Part shown: positions 52,301 through 64,000 of the stretch, in pieces | How the letters are laid out: every line of letters starts with the position of its first letter | Position numbering within the stretch: position 1 is the first letter of the stretch | Source of the DNA: Psettodes erumei | Taxonomy: Eukaryota; Chordata; Actinopteri; Pleuronectiformes; Psettodidae | DNA length: 64,000 bases | Direction of reading: 5' to 3' | Assembly: GCA_016785225.1 (NCBI GenBank) | Contig: JAFBJZ010000510.1 | Location: 248,001 to 312,000 of the forward strand | Translations under genes and position numbers: made by a program | The notes under the pieces: generated by a model | The model's input: only the letters and a program-made list of their open reading frames with translations | The model's database searches: none | What the model was told of the DNA's origin: nothing

Positions 52301-55300
52301 AGTGCACATCTACATCAGTTGACTTCACTTAAACCATCCAATTATATTGGTCTTTCAGTATATTTCAAGAATATTGGAAAGGACCTCTTTGAAAGTTTTA
52401 AACATTTTATTAAACATTAGACTATAACTTCTTTACTTTGCTGTTATTGGCTGCATAGTTGACAGCATTCCTCATTCATCAGTTTTATTTCCCAAAGAAC
52501 GCATGTAAAACTTAAAAAATGACCAGCACATACACCATAAACTTCTATTTTAGTTTTATTTTTCGCTGATAAATAGATTTATTTTTGAGTATAATGTATG
52601 TTTTGTCCTTGTTCTCGTCCTTAATGGCATGTCACACATTTTGTGTACCTGCAGTCCCTGGTTCCAGCTCGCTTTGAGACTCGTACTGTGACGGGACTGG
52701 TGAAAGGCCACGCCTACTCTGTGACAGCAGTGGAGGAGGTAAAGCTGGTCGCCGAACAAGGAAACAATGTGTGTGATGCAGTGGGATCGTTCCGACCCTG
52801 TGAACCTGCACAGCTGCACACGACAAGTAGCCAACAGTGGCTGGTGGCACGGTAACAAGGCCGGTGTCAGGCGGTTTCTGCGTCATGGCTCCTGTGTTAA
52901 TGTGTTCAATTCCTTAAGACAAGAAGAAGCCATATGAGTGCATGTGAGTCAAATTGTGAAAATGTTTTCCTGCAGTGTAAACCGTCTCAGCACAAGGACT
53001 CCAAAGTTCGTCTGGTGCGTCTCAGGAACCCATGGGGTCAAGTGGAATGGAACGGTCCCTGGAGTGACAAGTAAGGAGTTTTTAACCCCCAAGTCCTTCA
53101 TTTTAAGCCTTATGAGACTTCATTTTTTTAATCATCACAACATTTAGCTCAGTTTTGCGTGAAATTGACGTCTCAGATTCAAGCAATGTCACTATTTTTC
53201 TCCTCTCTGATAGCTCTAAGGAGTGGGCCACGCTATCAAAGGCTGAAAAAGAGAAGCTCCAGCACCAGAGCGCCGAGGATGGAGAGTTCTGGTCAGCAAA
53301 TTCCAGTGAATTGGGAAAAAAAATATTTTCATTCAAACATTTTACAACTAACTCCTAAAGATTCACTTCACTTCTTCTCCCAGGATGTCATTCGAGGATT
53401 TCAAGAAGAACTATACCAAGATCGAGATATGCAACCTCACCCCCGACGCCCTGGAGGATGACAAGATCCACAAATGGACGGTGTCTGTGAACGAGGGCCG
53501 CTGGGTGAGAGGCTGCTCCGCCGGAGGCTGCAGGAACTACCCAGGTGTGCGGCTGTAAAAAAAAAAAATCAAGTAATATCAAGTTCCAAAATAAAAGCCA
53601 AATATTACACCTGTGAAGACACTCACTAAATGTGTCCTGCAGACACTTTCTGGACCAACCCTCAGTACCGCCTCCGTTTGCTGGAGGAGGACGATGACCC
53701 CGAGGACAACGAGGTGGGCTGCACCTTCGTGGTGGCCCTGATGCAGAAGAACAGGCGGAAAGAGCGCAAGATGGGAGCCAACCTCTTCACCATCGGATTC
53801 GCCATTTATGAGGTGTTCCCTTTGGTTCTATTCAGATTCAGATCCTGTGTTTAATTATTGGAAAAAAGTATTTGCACAAAAATCCTCGTGGTTTTCTTTT
53901 TAGTTTTCGAATAACATAAGGACGAAAGGTTTTAGGTTTTTATTTTGCATCCTGTAATGGCAAACACTGACGTTCTCTCTGTCTCTTCACAGGTGCCGAA
54001 GGAGGTAAGGAAGCTGTAAACAAAACTGTGGAGCAGCAGTTTGCAAGTTTGTTTACACATCCCTGTTTCCAGTTTGAATTACTGTCACCAGGTTTTATAA
54101 GACAAGCCAGGACTGAACGGCCGATTCTTCTGTTTCTGTGTAGTTTTTGTTAATGCACATTTTATACATTTCCCACCCTTACCATTGTGACACCCCCTCC
54201 CTCTTCCAGATGCATGGGAACAAGCAGCACATGCAGAAGGACTTCTTCCTGTTCAACTCCTCCAAGGCTCGCTGCAAGTCCTACATCAACCTGCGCGAGG
54301 TGACCCAGCGTTTCCGCCTGAGCCCCGGAGAGTACGTCATCGTTCCCTCCACGTACGAGCCGCACCAGGAGGGCGAGTTCATCCTGCGCGTCTTCTCTGA
54401 AAAGAAGAACACCTCAGAGTGAGTGGGTGAGGGCGATCAGGGTGGCCTGGGCTGCGTGAGGAGGGAGCGGGTGTTACGATACTGCAGTTACAGTTACACG
54501 TGTCTGTTCGTAGATGCTTATTTTATTCCAGTGATGCAGATGCTGTTTCTTACCAGGGCTGGGTATTGAAATACGTCATATATCAGTCATTTGTATGTAC
54601 AACAGGATATTTAGAGGTAAGAAAAAACAGGAAATTTAGCAAAATGTCTCAAACTACTTCCCTTTTGAAGGTGATGTCTGCAAATGTCATGTCTAGTCCA
54701 GAGCTGAGACAAAAAAAAGCAGGTGGAACCAGCAACCAGGTTCAGAGGAGTCGCATAAAAAAAAAAACTGTTTTGATCCCTGTTTGAATTAAATCAGTTT
54801 TATTTATTCTTTACCTAATGAAGAGGCAAGACAGATGTGCGTGTGTGTTGCACACTCAAGTCAGATACACGTCCAACAATACCCAGCCCTGCTCATTTAT
54901 GTTTAATGTTGATTGATTTTAGCCTTGAAAATATCACACGTACTAGTGCTTTAACTTCCCTCTATGTGCAGTTGAAAGTGCAGGTTTGTGTATTTGTTCA
55001 TGAGGGTGGGGTTTTGTCGGGGTGCTTTGTGGGTGGGGCGCACACCACCAAAGAACAAACAATTTTAACGGCGATTTGATTTGTAGAGCTGGAAGAAATC
55101 GGCCGCAGTTCGAAGCTGTTATGGAATCTTTTTTAGGACAAGCGACTTCAGATTTGGGCACGATCCGGTAAACTTTCAAAATATTCAGTACTGCATACCC
55201 AAGCCTACCCCCGCCCCTGCTGCCCTGGAGGACCAGACAGCAAGCAGAGCCGGCCTGCACTCTGATGGACCGAGACCTGACTGTGCATCAGGCTGTGGGA

Positions 55301-58300
55301 CGGATGTGCACAGCAAACACAGAACCTTGCGATGGGCTCTAACTTACCAAACATGAAAACACATGGGTCATTTTTGGTTAATAAAATAATATTAACACCA
55401 TTAATATCAGATCAGTTACCACCCTGAAGATAATTTCTTAATTGACTTTGTTTTGAGTGTCCCATCTGCCTTCATGTAGGTTAAAGTTAATTACTTTCAG
55501 GTGCATGTTGGGCCAGTTATGTCTCTGACAAACTGTACAGACTCAACTGCAGTTTGACATTAAACCCCATCTGTTACAATCTGTAAAAACCAGGACATGA
55601 CGCCTGTATGACCAAGATTTCTCAAAATAGGAAAAATCTATCACTATACTGTCACTGGAGGAAGCAACAGGTGGTACTGAACTAACACATTTTATCCACA
55701 GCTTCTTTAAGACTTTCTGGAATGTTTTCCATTTTAGTCCAATGTGAGTATGGGACTATCAGCATTTATGAAATGGTCATAAATTAGTTAAACACCTTGT
55801 TGATGATTGTTTACGGCGTGTCATCTCAGCAATCAGCTCAGGATTTTCAACTTATTTGACTGTTTCTTTAATTTGAGATCAGATTTGCTGTAGTGAACAG
55901 GGTTATGGTCCAGATGAGATGTTGTTGCCACCATGGTGACTGCTGTTTGTTCGTCTTCATCCAGGGAGATAGAGAACAGGATCGAGGCTGACCATCCTGT
56001 GGTAAGTTTCCCTTTTTCCAGTTAGCAGAGTTAGGGTCTTAAGGTCTGTCACTTTACAGAATAGTCATTTTTTTCCATTCTATTTTTTTTTATGGAAGTC
56101 AATTTAAAACCTGTGTTAAAAACATGTACTTATGTTGGAATTCTTATTCTTTTTATTTATGTTATTCTTTTTTCCCCTTTCCACATCTCCTCCCTCTCAT
56201 TTTATTCATCTTTCTTTGCTTTGTGGCTCCATGATGCCTCAGCCGGCGCCGGCCTCGGCAGGGGAAGAGAGCGAGGAAGATCAGCAGTTCCGGACTATTT
56301 TTCAGGAGATAGCTGGAGAAGTGAGTACAGGAGGGGCAGAGTGTGAACCAGTGACGTGCTTTAGTACCGTCATGGTGCAGGTACATTACAATGTATGGAG
56401 ATATTCATTGCTTTTGAATGAAAATTGAGGGGGATGTTGATTTGTTTAATGTCAAATAACAGCATCAGAAAATCAAAAGTCGTTTGAGAGCTATTCTCAT
56501 CTCCTTCTCCTTCTTCTTCTTCTGTGTCTTTGTTAAACAGGACATGGAAATCACAGCCAACGAACTGAAAAATGTTCTCAACAGAGTGATCACCAAACGT
56601 GAGTCCAGTCAACTTTTTATTCAAACCTCTTGACGGCGCAACGAGATGAAAACTAAAAGTGTCAGAATGTCACAGTTTACCTAAAGCGCTCTATTACATT
56701 TTAATCATTTGTACGACCCAGAAAAAAAAAAGTTTGTGTGACGTGGGCATTCTGTCTTTATTTACTGGCCCTTTCAAACACTCTCTTTCTTCCCTCCAGA
56801 TAAGGACCTCAACACAGAGGGCTTCAGTCTGGAGAGCTGCAGGAGCATGATTGCTCTGATGGACGTATCCTTTGTATCGAGTGCATCGGGCTGGCTGTGT
56901 TGTCTGTAAGAGGCACAACCTGCCGAGACCCGTTGGCAGGGTCTGTCATTGACGCTCACAGGGCCTAAGCTCCATTTATCCTCCTCATCACCCCCACAGA
57001 CAGCGTGATGTTATACTGTGAAGCAATGGAGAACACGCAAAGTTGTTTATTTTTCTTTTAGGCTCACAGAATAATACTGGTATATGAAGCCAGTTGCCAG
57101 TTATAGCATGATTTTGGTCTTAACTGCTCCTGCTCAGATGGATGGGACAGGTAGACTCAATCTTCAGGAGTTCAGACATCTGTGGAATAAGATCAAACAG
57201 TGGCAGGTGGGAATCCTCTCTCTCTTTTTTTAAAATGATATCGCCTCTTCTCTCTCGTCTCCTTATTCTTAACTTTGAGAGACAGAGACAAAAGTAACAC
57301 TTAGAATTACTGCATTTATTCACAGCTGAACTTTTACATCTTTAAATTATGTGCAGCTGTAGTGAACAGCGTGTTCTACATCAAATTCTCCCCCGCTCCC
57401 TTTCAGGGGATCTTTAAGCACTACAACGCCGACCAGTCCGGGAGCATCAACAGCTACGAGATGAGGAACGCCGTCAACGATGCAGGTGATGACACGCACA
57501 GAAAAATCCTTAAAGGGTCAGTTCATCCAGATCAAAACCAGACAAAGGGTACTTCTTTATGTTTTTATTTTGCCCGGATATCTGCAGCTGAGATTTTGGT
57601 CCACTACCCAAAGTAACCACAGACTAACACAAAACATAAGAAACACAGCACAAAACATTAGAAAAAAAACTCACTAAGGATAAGGAGGACCATGTGCTTT
57701 CTGCTCAGGGTGAAGTGATTCTTTAAAACACAGTGTACATGTTCGAAACAAAAAAAGGAAGAAATTTACTTTACTTATACAGATTGGGTAATCGGTGTTC
57801 TTTAATCTGTCATATTTGTGTTTTCAGGATTTTTTCCATGATGTTCATGATGATTATAATGAATCATAATATGACAGTTTTTTCTGGGTTGTGATGTACA
57901 CGTGCAGTGTGAGGACCAGAGGAATGCTTGTTTCTGTGCTGCTGATGAATTTATAGCCCGAACTCACCCTCTGAATGTTCTTGTCACTGTACAGTCATGT
58001 GTCTTATGTCCCGCTCAGGCTTCCGTCTTAACAACCAGCTGTACGACATCATCACCATGCGCTACGCCAACGAGAACATGAACATCGACTTCGACAGCTT
58101 CATCAGCTGTCTGGTGCGGCTGGAAGCCATGTTCAGTAAGTCACTGCCTCATGCCCACTGTGCAATTAGAAAATGATCAAGTGATTTTGGGGATATACAT
58201 GTAAAATGATGCATACGAGTCATGTGATGTCAGGGGAGTAGTGCACCTTTCATCTGTGAAACTTTAATTCTGCCAGATATCTTTTGTAAAGCTCATGATG

Positions 58301-59016
58301 GATGCTGCAGGAAGAATAACAGTGCTGCCTGTGTTTGAATGGCTTCCTCTGTCTCTATGGAGAGAAAAGAAATGTCTAAAACCCGGGTGGCCCTGTTGTG
58401 TCTCGAGTCACAGCTTCACTGGATTAGTGAACGCATTTGTTTTCAGCCTCCAAAAAGGAAATGAAATTAGGTGAACCGCACTTGTGTCGAATGGCAGTTG
58501 CAGTGTGATGCATTTCTCTGCAGGAGCATTCCAGGCCTTTGATCAGGACGGAGACGGTACAATCAGACTCAGTGTGCTGGAGGTAAGAGACAAACTCGCT
58601 CCACAGCCACAGATGAAAAACAACAGCTTTTATCTGATCTTTGCCCTTTTGTCTTTGAATAATATATAGTTTTACTTCCCTGAGCATTGAAAAAAGAGAG
58701 AAACTCACTTCATCTTAAATCCAACTTAATTTTTTCCAAGTCCCCAAGGGGAATTGTGTCTTAGCCAGGTAAAACCCAGGGTTTGTTTCAGTGCAATTAA
58801 TAAAGCAGTTGAATGGTGTTATTTCGATGCGCATAGGTCTACAAAGAGACATAACATTATATTATTTTAAAGGTTTCTGTCAATTTGTCATAATGATATA
58901 AAAGTACAACTCAGCTGGATTTGCCTTTCTCACGGGAATTTTCTCATCCCAAATTGATGATGGAACCTTTTGCTTCCCTCCGTGCACAGTGGCTCCAGCT
59001 GACCATGTACGCCTAG
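49366..59016 (+). CDS. capn3: Calpain-3, Lp82-like form, complete, 21 exons
   Basis: Calcium-dependent cysteine protease. Exons: 49366-49617, 50110-50179, 51274-51392, 51560-51693, 52021-52189, 52655-52738, 52976-53070, 53214-53291, 53384-53544, 53643-53812, 53993-54004, 54210-54418, 55965-56001, 56243-56320, 56541-56598, 56800-56864, 57138-57206, 57407-57485, 58019-58135, 58524-58582, 58990-59016. They total 2,142 nt, or 713 aa. The triad is Cys110 (GDCW), His267 (GHAYSVT) and Asn294 (RNPWG). A C2-like domain (WTVSVNEGRWVRGCSAGGC, STYEPHQEGEF) and a penta-EF-hand domain follow, ending WLQLTMYA as in human CAPN3. Exon 1 (MPYTPSGFFCDRLIRERERR) resembles the lens Lp82 start, not the muscle p94 N-terminus. 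The IS1 exon and the KKKKTKP-bearing part of IS2 are not visible. The total is close to the roughly 709 aa of rodent Lp82. Intron 16 is U12-type. Whether this is the capn3a or capn3b copy cannot be told. Confidence 0.94.
49619..49646 (+). repeat. capn3: G-run at the start of capn3 intron 1
   Basis: A run of guanines broken only by two adenines begins two bases past the exon 1 donor dinucleotide. Such a run can form G-quadruplexes in the non-template strand or pre-mRNA and is also prone to sequencing error. Confidence 0.85.
53993..54004 (+). other. capn3: 12-nt microexon of capn3 (Val-Pro-Lys-Glu)
   Basis: The twelve bases between an AG acceptor and a GTAAGG donor encode VPKE, joining FAIYE upstream to MHGNKQHMQ downstream, exactly as in human calpain-3, where the same residues are contiguous. 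Skipping it would keep the frame and remove four residues. Confidence 0.93.
56865..57137 (+). other. capn3: U12-type GT-AG intron in capn3 (intron 16, 273 bp)
   Basis: The intron begins GTATCCTTTG, a full match to the minor-spliceosome donor consensus. It ends with branch site TCTTAAC at 57118-57124, whose adenosine is about 14 nt from the CAG acceptor. It splits the first full EF-hand loop after its first Asp (ALMD / MDGTGRLNLQEF). A strong polypyrimidine tract of the usual U2 type is lacking next to the acceptor. Confidence 0.88.
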
Positions 59017-59700
59017 CAACGCCCATCTTCTCCCAGGTGAGCTCCACTTCACACGAGGACCAGACCTGCCAGACTTTACCTCAATATTCAGTGTGCCCGA
59101 CCGCCGTTAGCGCTCATCCACCCTCACCTCCAGCCTCCCTCCCCCGGTCCCGACAGCTCTGCTCCTTCTACTCCAACACGCCATTTCATCTTTCCCATTT
59201 TTCTCCCTCTCTAGGTCTCAGGCCTGTTGCATTTCCTTCTCTGCCTCTGTCCTCCCATTATCATCAAAATATCAGTCTCCTTTCAGTCATTAGCTTTTGT
59301 TTTGATTTTTTTTTTTTTTAACCTTGTACCGTACATTTCTCAGGCATCAAACACACACAACCTCCTTTTTTTTCTGTCACAATACCTCACAGAGCCTCTC
59401 CCGGTAACCCATTTCTGTACTAGTTCACTGTTCACACTCATATCTGCTCCTTCAACCGTTCCTCGTGTTATCAAACTGAGCAGCAAGGGCATTTTTTTCC
59501 CTGTATCCACTCCAGTGAACTGGGCTCTCTGGTGGACCACGAATAAACTTGTGATATCACTCTTAACACCTTCTCATCACATTTCTGATGCAACCAACAG
59601 TTTCTTCATTTCTGGGCCTCCTAAAAATCTCTCTCTACCCTGACCCCGTTTTCCATCCACGTATTTCTGTCAAATAAAATAACACTTTACAAATTTATTG
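59017..59700 (+). other. capn3: Probable capn3 3' UTR
   Basis: Pyrimidine-rich sequence after the capn3 stop (TAG 59014-59016). The first AATAAA is at 59673-59678, and a further one at 60095-60100. The open frame running through 59017-59321 is read-through of UTR and not a gene. Confidence 0.5.
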
Positions 59701-60260
59701 TTGGCCTAGAGTAAAGCGTCGGTATGTTTCACACTCCAACACGAGAGACAGTTCGAGCTACGAGCCATCTTCAGTGGCTTGTGTCGGCCCCATGGATAGC
59801 CCTCTCTGGTGGACAAACTCAGGCTTCTTCTGTTCATCTCAGCTCCAGCCAGCATGAATTCAACCACTCAACCCCCCCACCAATGTCCAGTCTGCCAGTC
59901 GTTCACCTCTGCACGTGGATGGATTACTTTCCAGAACAAAACTCTGGAGCCGACAAGTTTACTTCTTTTTTTAATTACCAATGTTGATGGTTCAAATATG
60001 GATTTGAAAGAATATGGCTGACTGCAGCTTTTTGTGATTTTCCTATTAAGGCTTTGGTCTAATGAGTGTACTGCATTTTTAACCATTTTAATCAAATAAA
60101 TGAATGAATGTGTAATTGGTTTGAACTCATTAACCCAGTTAACCCAGTAGTTTTGAGGTGAAATTGTGGTATTTTCAACCGTGGCCCTTCTATAAAGCAC
60201 ATAGTAAGGATTATTTAAAATCAGTTCAGAAATCAAGAACACCAAAAAGAAGACACAGGA
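59701..60260. other. Spacer between convergent capn3 and znf106 3' ends
   Basis: AT-rich non-coding sequence between the two convergent genes. A second capn3 poly(A) signal (60095-60100) falls inside, so transcripts from the two strands might overlap here. I see no gene. Confidence 0.45.
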
Positions 60261-61917
60261 AATTGTCCATTTAATATTGCAACATTTTTTTTAATTCTTA
60301 ATTATTAATTAGATTGCACTTTCATAAAAAAACAAAACGTCTCGTCCCAACTTTGATAATAACTGAAAAACTTGAAGAAACTCAGGAATGCCAGGTAAGA
60401 GGTGAGCTGCACGCTTCCCTCAGTCATAAATAACAAGTGGGTGAGGAGAGTTTGGAAGATGGCGGCCGTGAGAACGTCAGAGAACGAGGTTAACGAATCC
60501 TCAAAGGAGGATAAAGCCAAGAGAGCTGTAACCACACAAAGTCTGCCAAAAAGAGAGCATCGACTGGGCTTCCACACTGTTTAAATCTGGTTGAATGGGC
60601 TTTTTAAAAAAAGTGGATTTGTGTGACCAGTGCCTGTTTTTAAGAGGGTGAGGTATGGCATGGGAGATGAATCCTAATTCTTCCCTTCAAGCTCCTCCAT
60701 CAAACACCTCCTCTAAACATCCTTCACCTCCACAATTCATTAGAAAACTATCTTCACTGGGGAAAACACAGCTCCGGTGCCTTCTGCTCGATGCTCCAAA
60801 TATACAATAAATTCACAAAAAAAAAAAAAAACTCCAACAGGAAGACATCATTCACGTCATAAAAACAGTACCCCACTCTCACACGTGGGAAAACAGGGTT
60901 CCTTAAACCACTCTGTCGACAATGACGAGGAATAAACCCACACAGGTAAACACATGTAGGAATACACAAGCGTACACACACACACACACACACACACCAC
61001 CATGTCCATATCTTGGTTCTGTTATCACTGCAAATATAAATTCTCAAATGACAACCTCAGGCCAAGTCACACAACACTGCACCAAAGTCCCTCAACACCT
61101 TTAAATCGCCTGAATGAGCAACAACAGTCTAGCAACAAAAAAAATCCTCAACCTAAACCGCAAAAAAAAAAAAGAGTGTTAGAAACTGGGCTCTTCTGAA
61201 AATAAAATAATACCAAACCAAAAAAAAATTAAATAATTAATTCTGTCACTTCAATGAAACTCCTTCAAAAAGGTATTCACACCGTTGATCTACTAACCTG
61301 GGAGACTACCACATGAAATTATTATTCTCATAAACAAAAGGTTTACTTTGAATGAATAATGGCAACTTAATAAAAGAAAACAAAAAAAAGCTGTAGGTTG
61401 CTCAACATGACACATCACAACTGCATAACAACAATAAAAACATCTCTTTACCCATGCCATATTGTAGCCAACCAATCTAGAAGGTGATTATTGGTTTTTG
61501 TTGCAGTTTCAAAAGAAAAGCATAACAGCTCCCCCTGATACTGGCAACGCTGAAGTTTCTTCAACAGACAAAAGTCATGTGTTTCTTTGTCTTACTTTGG
61601 TCAGTGAAAAGAGGAACTGCAATGGTCAGACAGAGAGAGAGGAAGGCGTGTTTTGTAGTACGTAAAAAAAGAAGGAAAAAGGACAAGGGCACAAGCCACC
61701 CTCCTTTCATGATTGTATTATGGTTGGATTCCAACACCGAACATAAAGGATGGAGTCGTCGGACGCCATTCGTCAGGCTCGACAGGAGCGCTGCGAAGTG
61801 AAGTGGGTCCCGAGAACGTCCCCCCCAATATGGGAGGTAAACATAAGGGGGGTAAAGGTTGCAGGAAAGGGAAGAGGGCACAGGAGGAAACTATGTTCCC
61901 ACCCCCCCCGCCGGCTC
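60261..61917 (-). other. znf106: Probable znf106 3' UTR
   Basis: About 1.65 kb downstream of the znf106 stop codon (61918-61920). It is A-rich on the plus strand, with a (CA)n tract at 60974-60998. A minus-strand ATTAAA (complement of TTTAAT at about 60271-60276) is the best distal poly(A) signal. A plus-strand AAGATGGCGGC motif near 60456-60466 is described as a finding. Extent is inferred. Confidence 0.4.
60974..60998 (+). repeat. (CA)n microsatellite in the probable znf106 3' UTR
   Basis: About twelve CA units, read as (TG)n in the znf106 transcript. Confidence 0.9.
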
Positions 61918-63932
61918 TTAAGGCTCCAGTTCAGTCTCTTCCTCAGCGTGTTTCTGCATGTGCAGCAGCATCCCCTGCAAAAGACAAACATATGAACAGC
62001 TGCAGCCGGTGATCATTTTCATGATCGGTTCATCTGCCAGTTATTACTGTAGAGAATCAGAAAACAGTTTGAACAGCCTGTCATGATTTCCCAGAGCTAC
62101 AGGTAATGTCATCAAACGTCTCCTTTTGCGTTGAACGATGGGGTTAGAATTCAGATGGTTACCTGCTTGGAGCTGTTGCGCGCGCAGAAATACTCTTCAC
62201 ATTTTTTCCAGCGGCACCTGAGCGTCTGGAAGTTGACGCTGGCGTGGTCGTTGATCAGGTGTTGCTGCAGGTGCTCCGTCAGCCCGAACACCAGCGAACA
62301 GCCGTGCCACTGTCGACGCAAGACACCGTTAATAAGCACTTCGCGACCAGGGACGCACTCTGAGCCAATCATCCGACTCAACTCTCCTCATCTACGGCTT
62401 ACTCCATTCCCTATCGCTTCTCTTACCCGGCAGCGGTAGTTCTGCATCAGATTCAGCTTGATGGCCTGCACGCTGCCATCGTAACAGCCCGTGTAGATCT
62501 GAAACGCAACATAAACACAAATGATGGGTCAATACGGGGCTCGACATTATAAATCGGCTCGCTGGCCCCGGGCCTACTACTTGAGGACTGTCATCAAACA
62601 TCAACATTTCATTAGAGCCTGCGTATTTGTGCCTAATTGAAAGCAGCCGCTGCCTAACGCGAGCGCGTTGTCTCCTAGCAGAAAGTGTGTAAATGACAGA
62701 TACGGCTTGATGTCATCCCCTGTAATATCTAGTTTTCGATCAGCACGTGAGAAAGCAGTGCTGTAAGTTTACTCTCCAACAGCTTGCACCTGAAACGCGA
62801 CTGCAACAAACACAACTGGACACACACACTGGAATGAGCCAGTCTCTCACCATGTTCTTGTGGACACCCATGCACATCACCATGTCCTTGTGTCCACCGT
62901 AGACCTGCAGCTGTTCATGAGACTGTGGAGAGAAAGACAGTTGAATTCAGATTTTGTTAAACGTTCATGGAAACACTGTTGAATGAACGTAGAAGCTTGA
63001 GCTGATGTTTTCTCGGGACACCGGCCAAACGTGATAATGAATTTGTGATAGTTGTGTGACGGTGAACGGTTCGGGGATGCAGACCTGCAGATCGTAGACA
63101 CGGACCAGTTTGTCCAGGCAGGCGGTCACCATCACCTTCCCCAGGACGGACACCACGGTAACAGCGTGACTGTGACCTTTGTAGACCCGCACCAGTTCTC
63201 CGGTCTGTACAGAGACACAGTGTTGGAACCTTCTAAAAACTACACTTTCAAACAACATTGTATGTGTATAAAGAGTTAAGCGGGATGACTCACATGGATG
63301 TTGTGCGTATAGACACACTGATCACTGGAGCCACTAAACACCAGATCATTGACCACCTGAGGGGGGTGGAGAAGAGAAAACAAGGAAATAAGCTCATCCT
63401 AAAAAATCTGCATCCTCAGAGTAACAAAACTTGAAACAGGTATAAATATTCAATTATTTTTTAACATAGTTCTGTGGAAAAAAAACAATATAGTATACAG
63501 TATTAATACACTAATCTCTCGACCCACCTTCATGCAGAGGACAGTTTTGGTGTGTCCCTCCAGCGTGCGCAGCAGGAGCCCGTTCTTGGCGTCCCTCACG
63601 CTGATGGTGCTGTCGAAGGAGCCGACCAGCAGGATCCTCCGGGCTCCCTCCTGCGACGAGGCCAGGCAGCTCACGGCCCGCGGCCCGCGGCACTCGAACG
63701 CATCCATCTGCTTGTTGGTCTGAGCCGCAGAGCGAATGGAAAAAAAAATGAAGCCGAAAGCCATCGAATGGACGACCGTCTCTTTCAGATGGCAAAGGTG
63801 AACAGCGCGTCTCACCTTGAGGTTAAAGGTCACCACGGTGCCGTTCGCCAGGCCTGCGTACAAAGTCCTCCAGCGGCTGTGAAGGCAGAAGACTCGGTCC
63901 GACAGAGAAAACTGACACTCGAACTCTTGTGT
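61918..63932 (-). CDS. znf106: ZNF106, C-terminal part (WD40 repeats and two C2H2 fingers), 5' end outside window
   Basis: RNA-binding zinc-finger protein of nuclear speckles linked in mouse to motor neuron and muscle integrity (family knowledge). Only the last eight coding exons are here, in transcript order: 63932-63816, 63719-63528, 63356-63294, 63204-63085, 62922-62851, 62498-62427, 62309-62163, 61974-61918. Every exon is a multiple of three, and together they encode 279 residues plus stop. The first five or six encode WD40 blades (LVGSFDSTISVRDAKNGLLLRT, LVFSGSSDQCVY, VTACLDKLVRVYDLQ, IYTGCYDGSVQAIKLN). The last two encode paired C2H2-like fingers (CRWHGC...HLINDH and CRWKKC...HMQKH). 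Position after capn3 on the opposite strand matches human. Upstream exons lie past 64,000. Confidence 0.93.
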
Positions 63933-64000
63933 CTGCGGACATGAAGGAAACATTGCAGAGTCTCAGAGGCTGCGTCGAACACTGCTCTTAGAATAAAAGG

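Noticed and set aside
59227..59643. 138-codon plus-strand frame after capn3
   Set aside because: Pyrimidine-rich UTR sequence giving a Ser/Phe/Leu/Pro-rich product with no domain.

Overview
This is a vertebrate nuclear window, almost certainly from a ray-finned (teleost) fish. All genes are split by GT-AG introns, many of them short. The decoded proteins match human VPS39, TMEM87A, GANC, CAPN3 and ZNF106 almost exon for exon, and the gene order reproduces human 15q15.1. There are no bacterial features, operons or CRISPR arrays. Exon coordinates were decoded by hand from splice signals, reading frame and recalled human proteins. In every complete gene the exon lengths sum to an exact multiple of three, with matching codon phase at each junction.

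Layout. 1-5,214: intergenic, with no gene I can support. 5,525-24,110 (minus): complete vps39, 24 exons, 876 aa, a HOPS tethering subunit of late endosomes and lysosomes. About 24,111-24,730: its 5' flank, with a CLEAR-like E-box and a TCTCGCGAGA core-promoter palindrome. 27,194-38,139 (minus): complete tmem87a, 20 exons, 546 aa, a Golgi seven-transmembrane protein with one AT-AC (U12-type) intron; its 3' UTR probably runs to about 25,280. 38,140-39,671: intergenic space between tmem87a and ganc, which point away from each other; it holds a roughly 230-bp-arm inverted repeat. 39,672-47,993 (plus): complete ganc, 25 exons, 898 aa, a GH31 alpha-glucosidase. 49,366-59,016 (plus): complete capn3, 21 exons, 713 aa, whose first exon and overall plan look like the lens splice form Lp82 rather than muscle p94; it has one GT-AG U12-type intron. 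59,017-61,917: convergent 3' flanks. 61,918-63,932 (minus): the last eight coding exons of znf106 (WD40 repeats plus two C-terminal zinc fingers); the rest lies beyond the window.

The genes do not form a pathway; what links them is conserved synteny. The most notable items are two U12-type introns, a calpain-3 gene with no visible IS1 exon or lysine-rich IS2 exon, the foldback element in the divergent intergenic region, and a CpG-rich module in vps39 intron 14 with three evenly spaced inverted CCAAT boxes.
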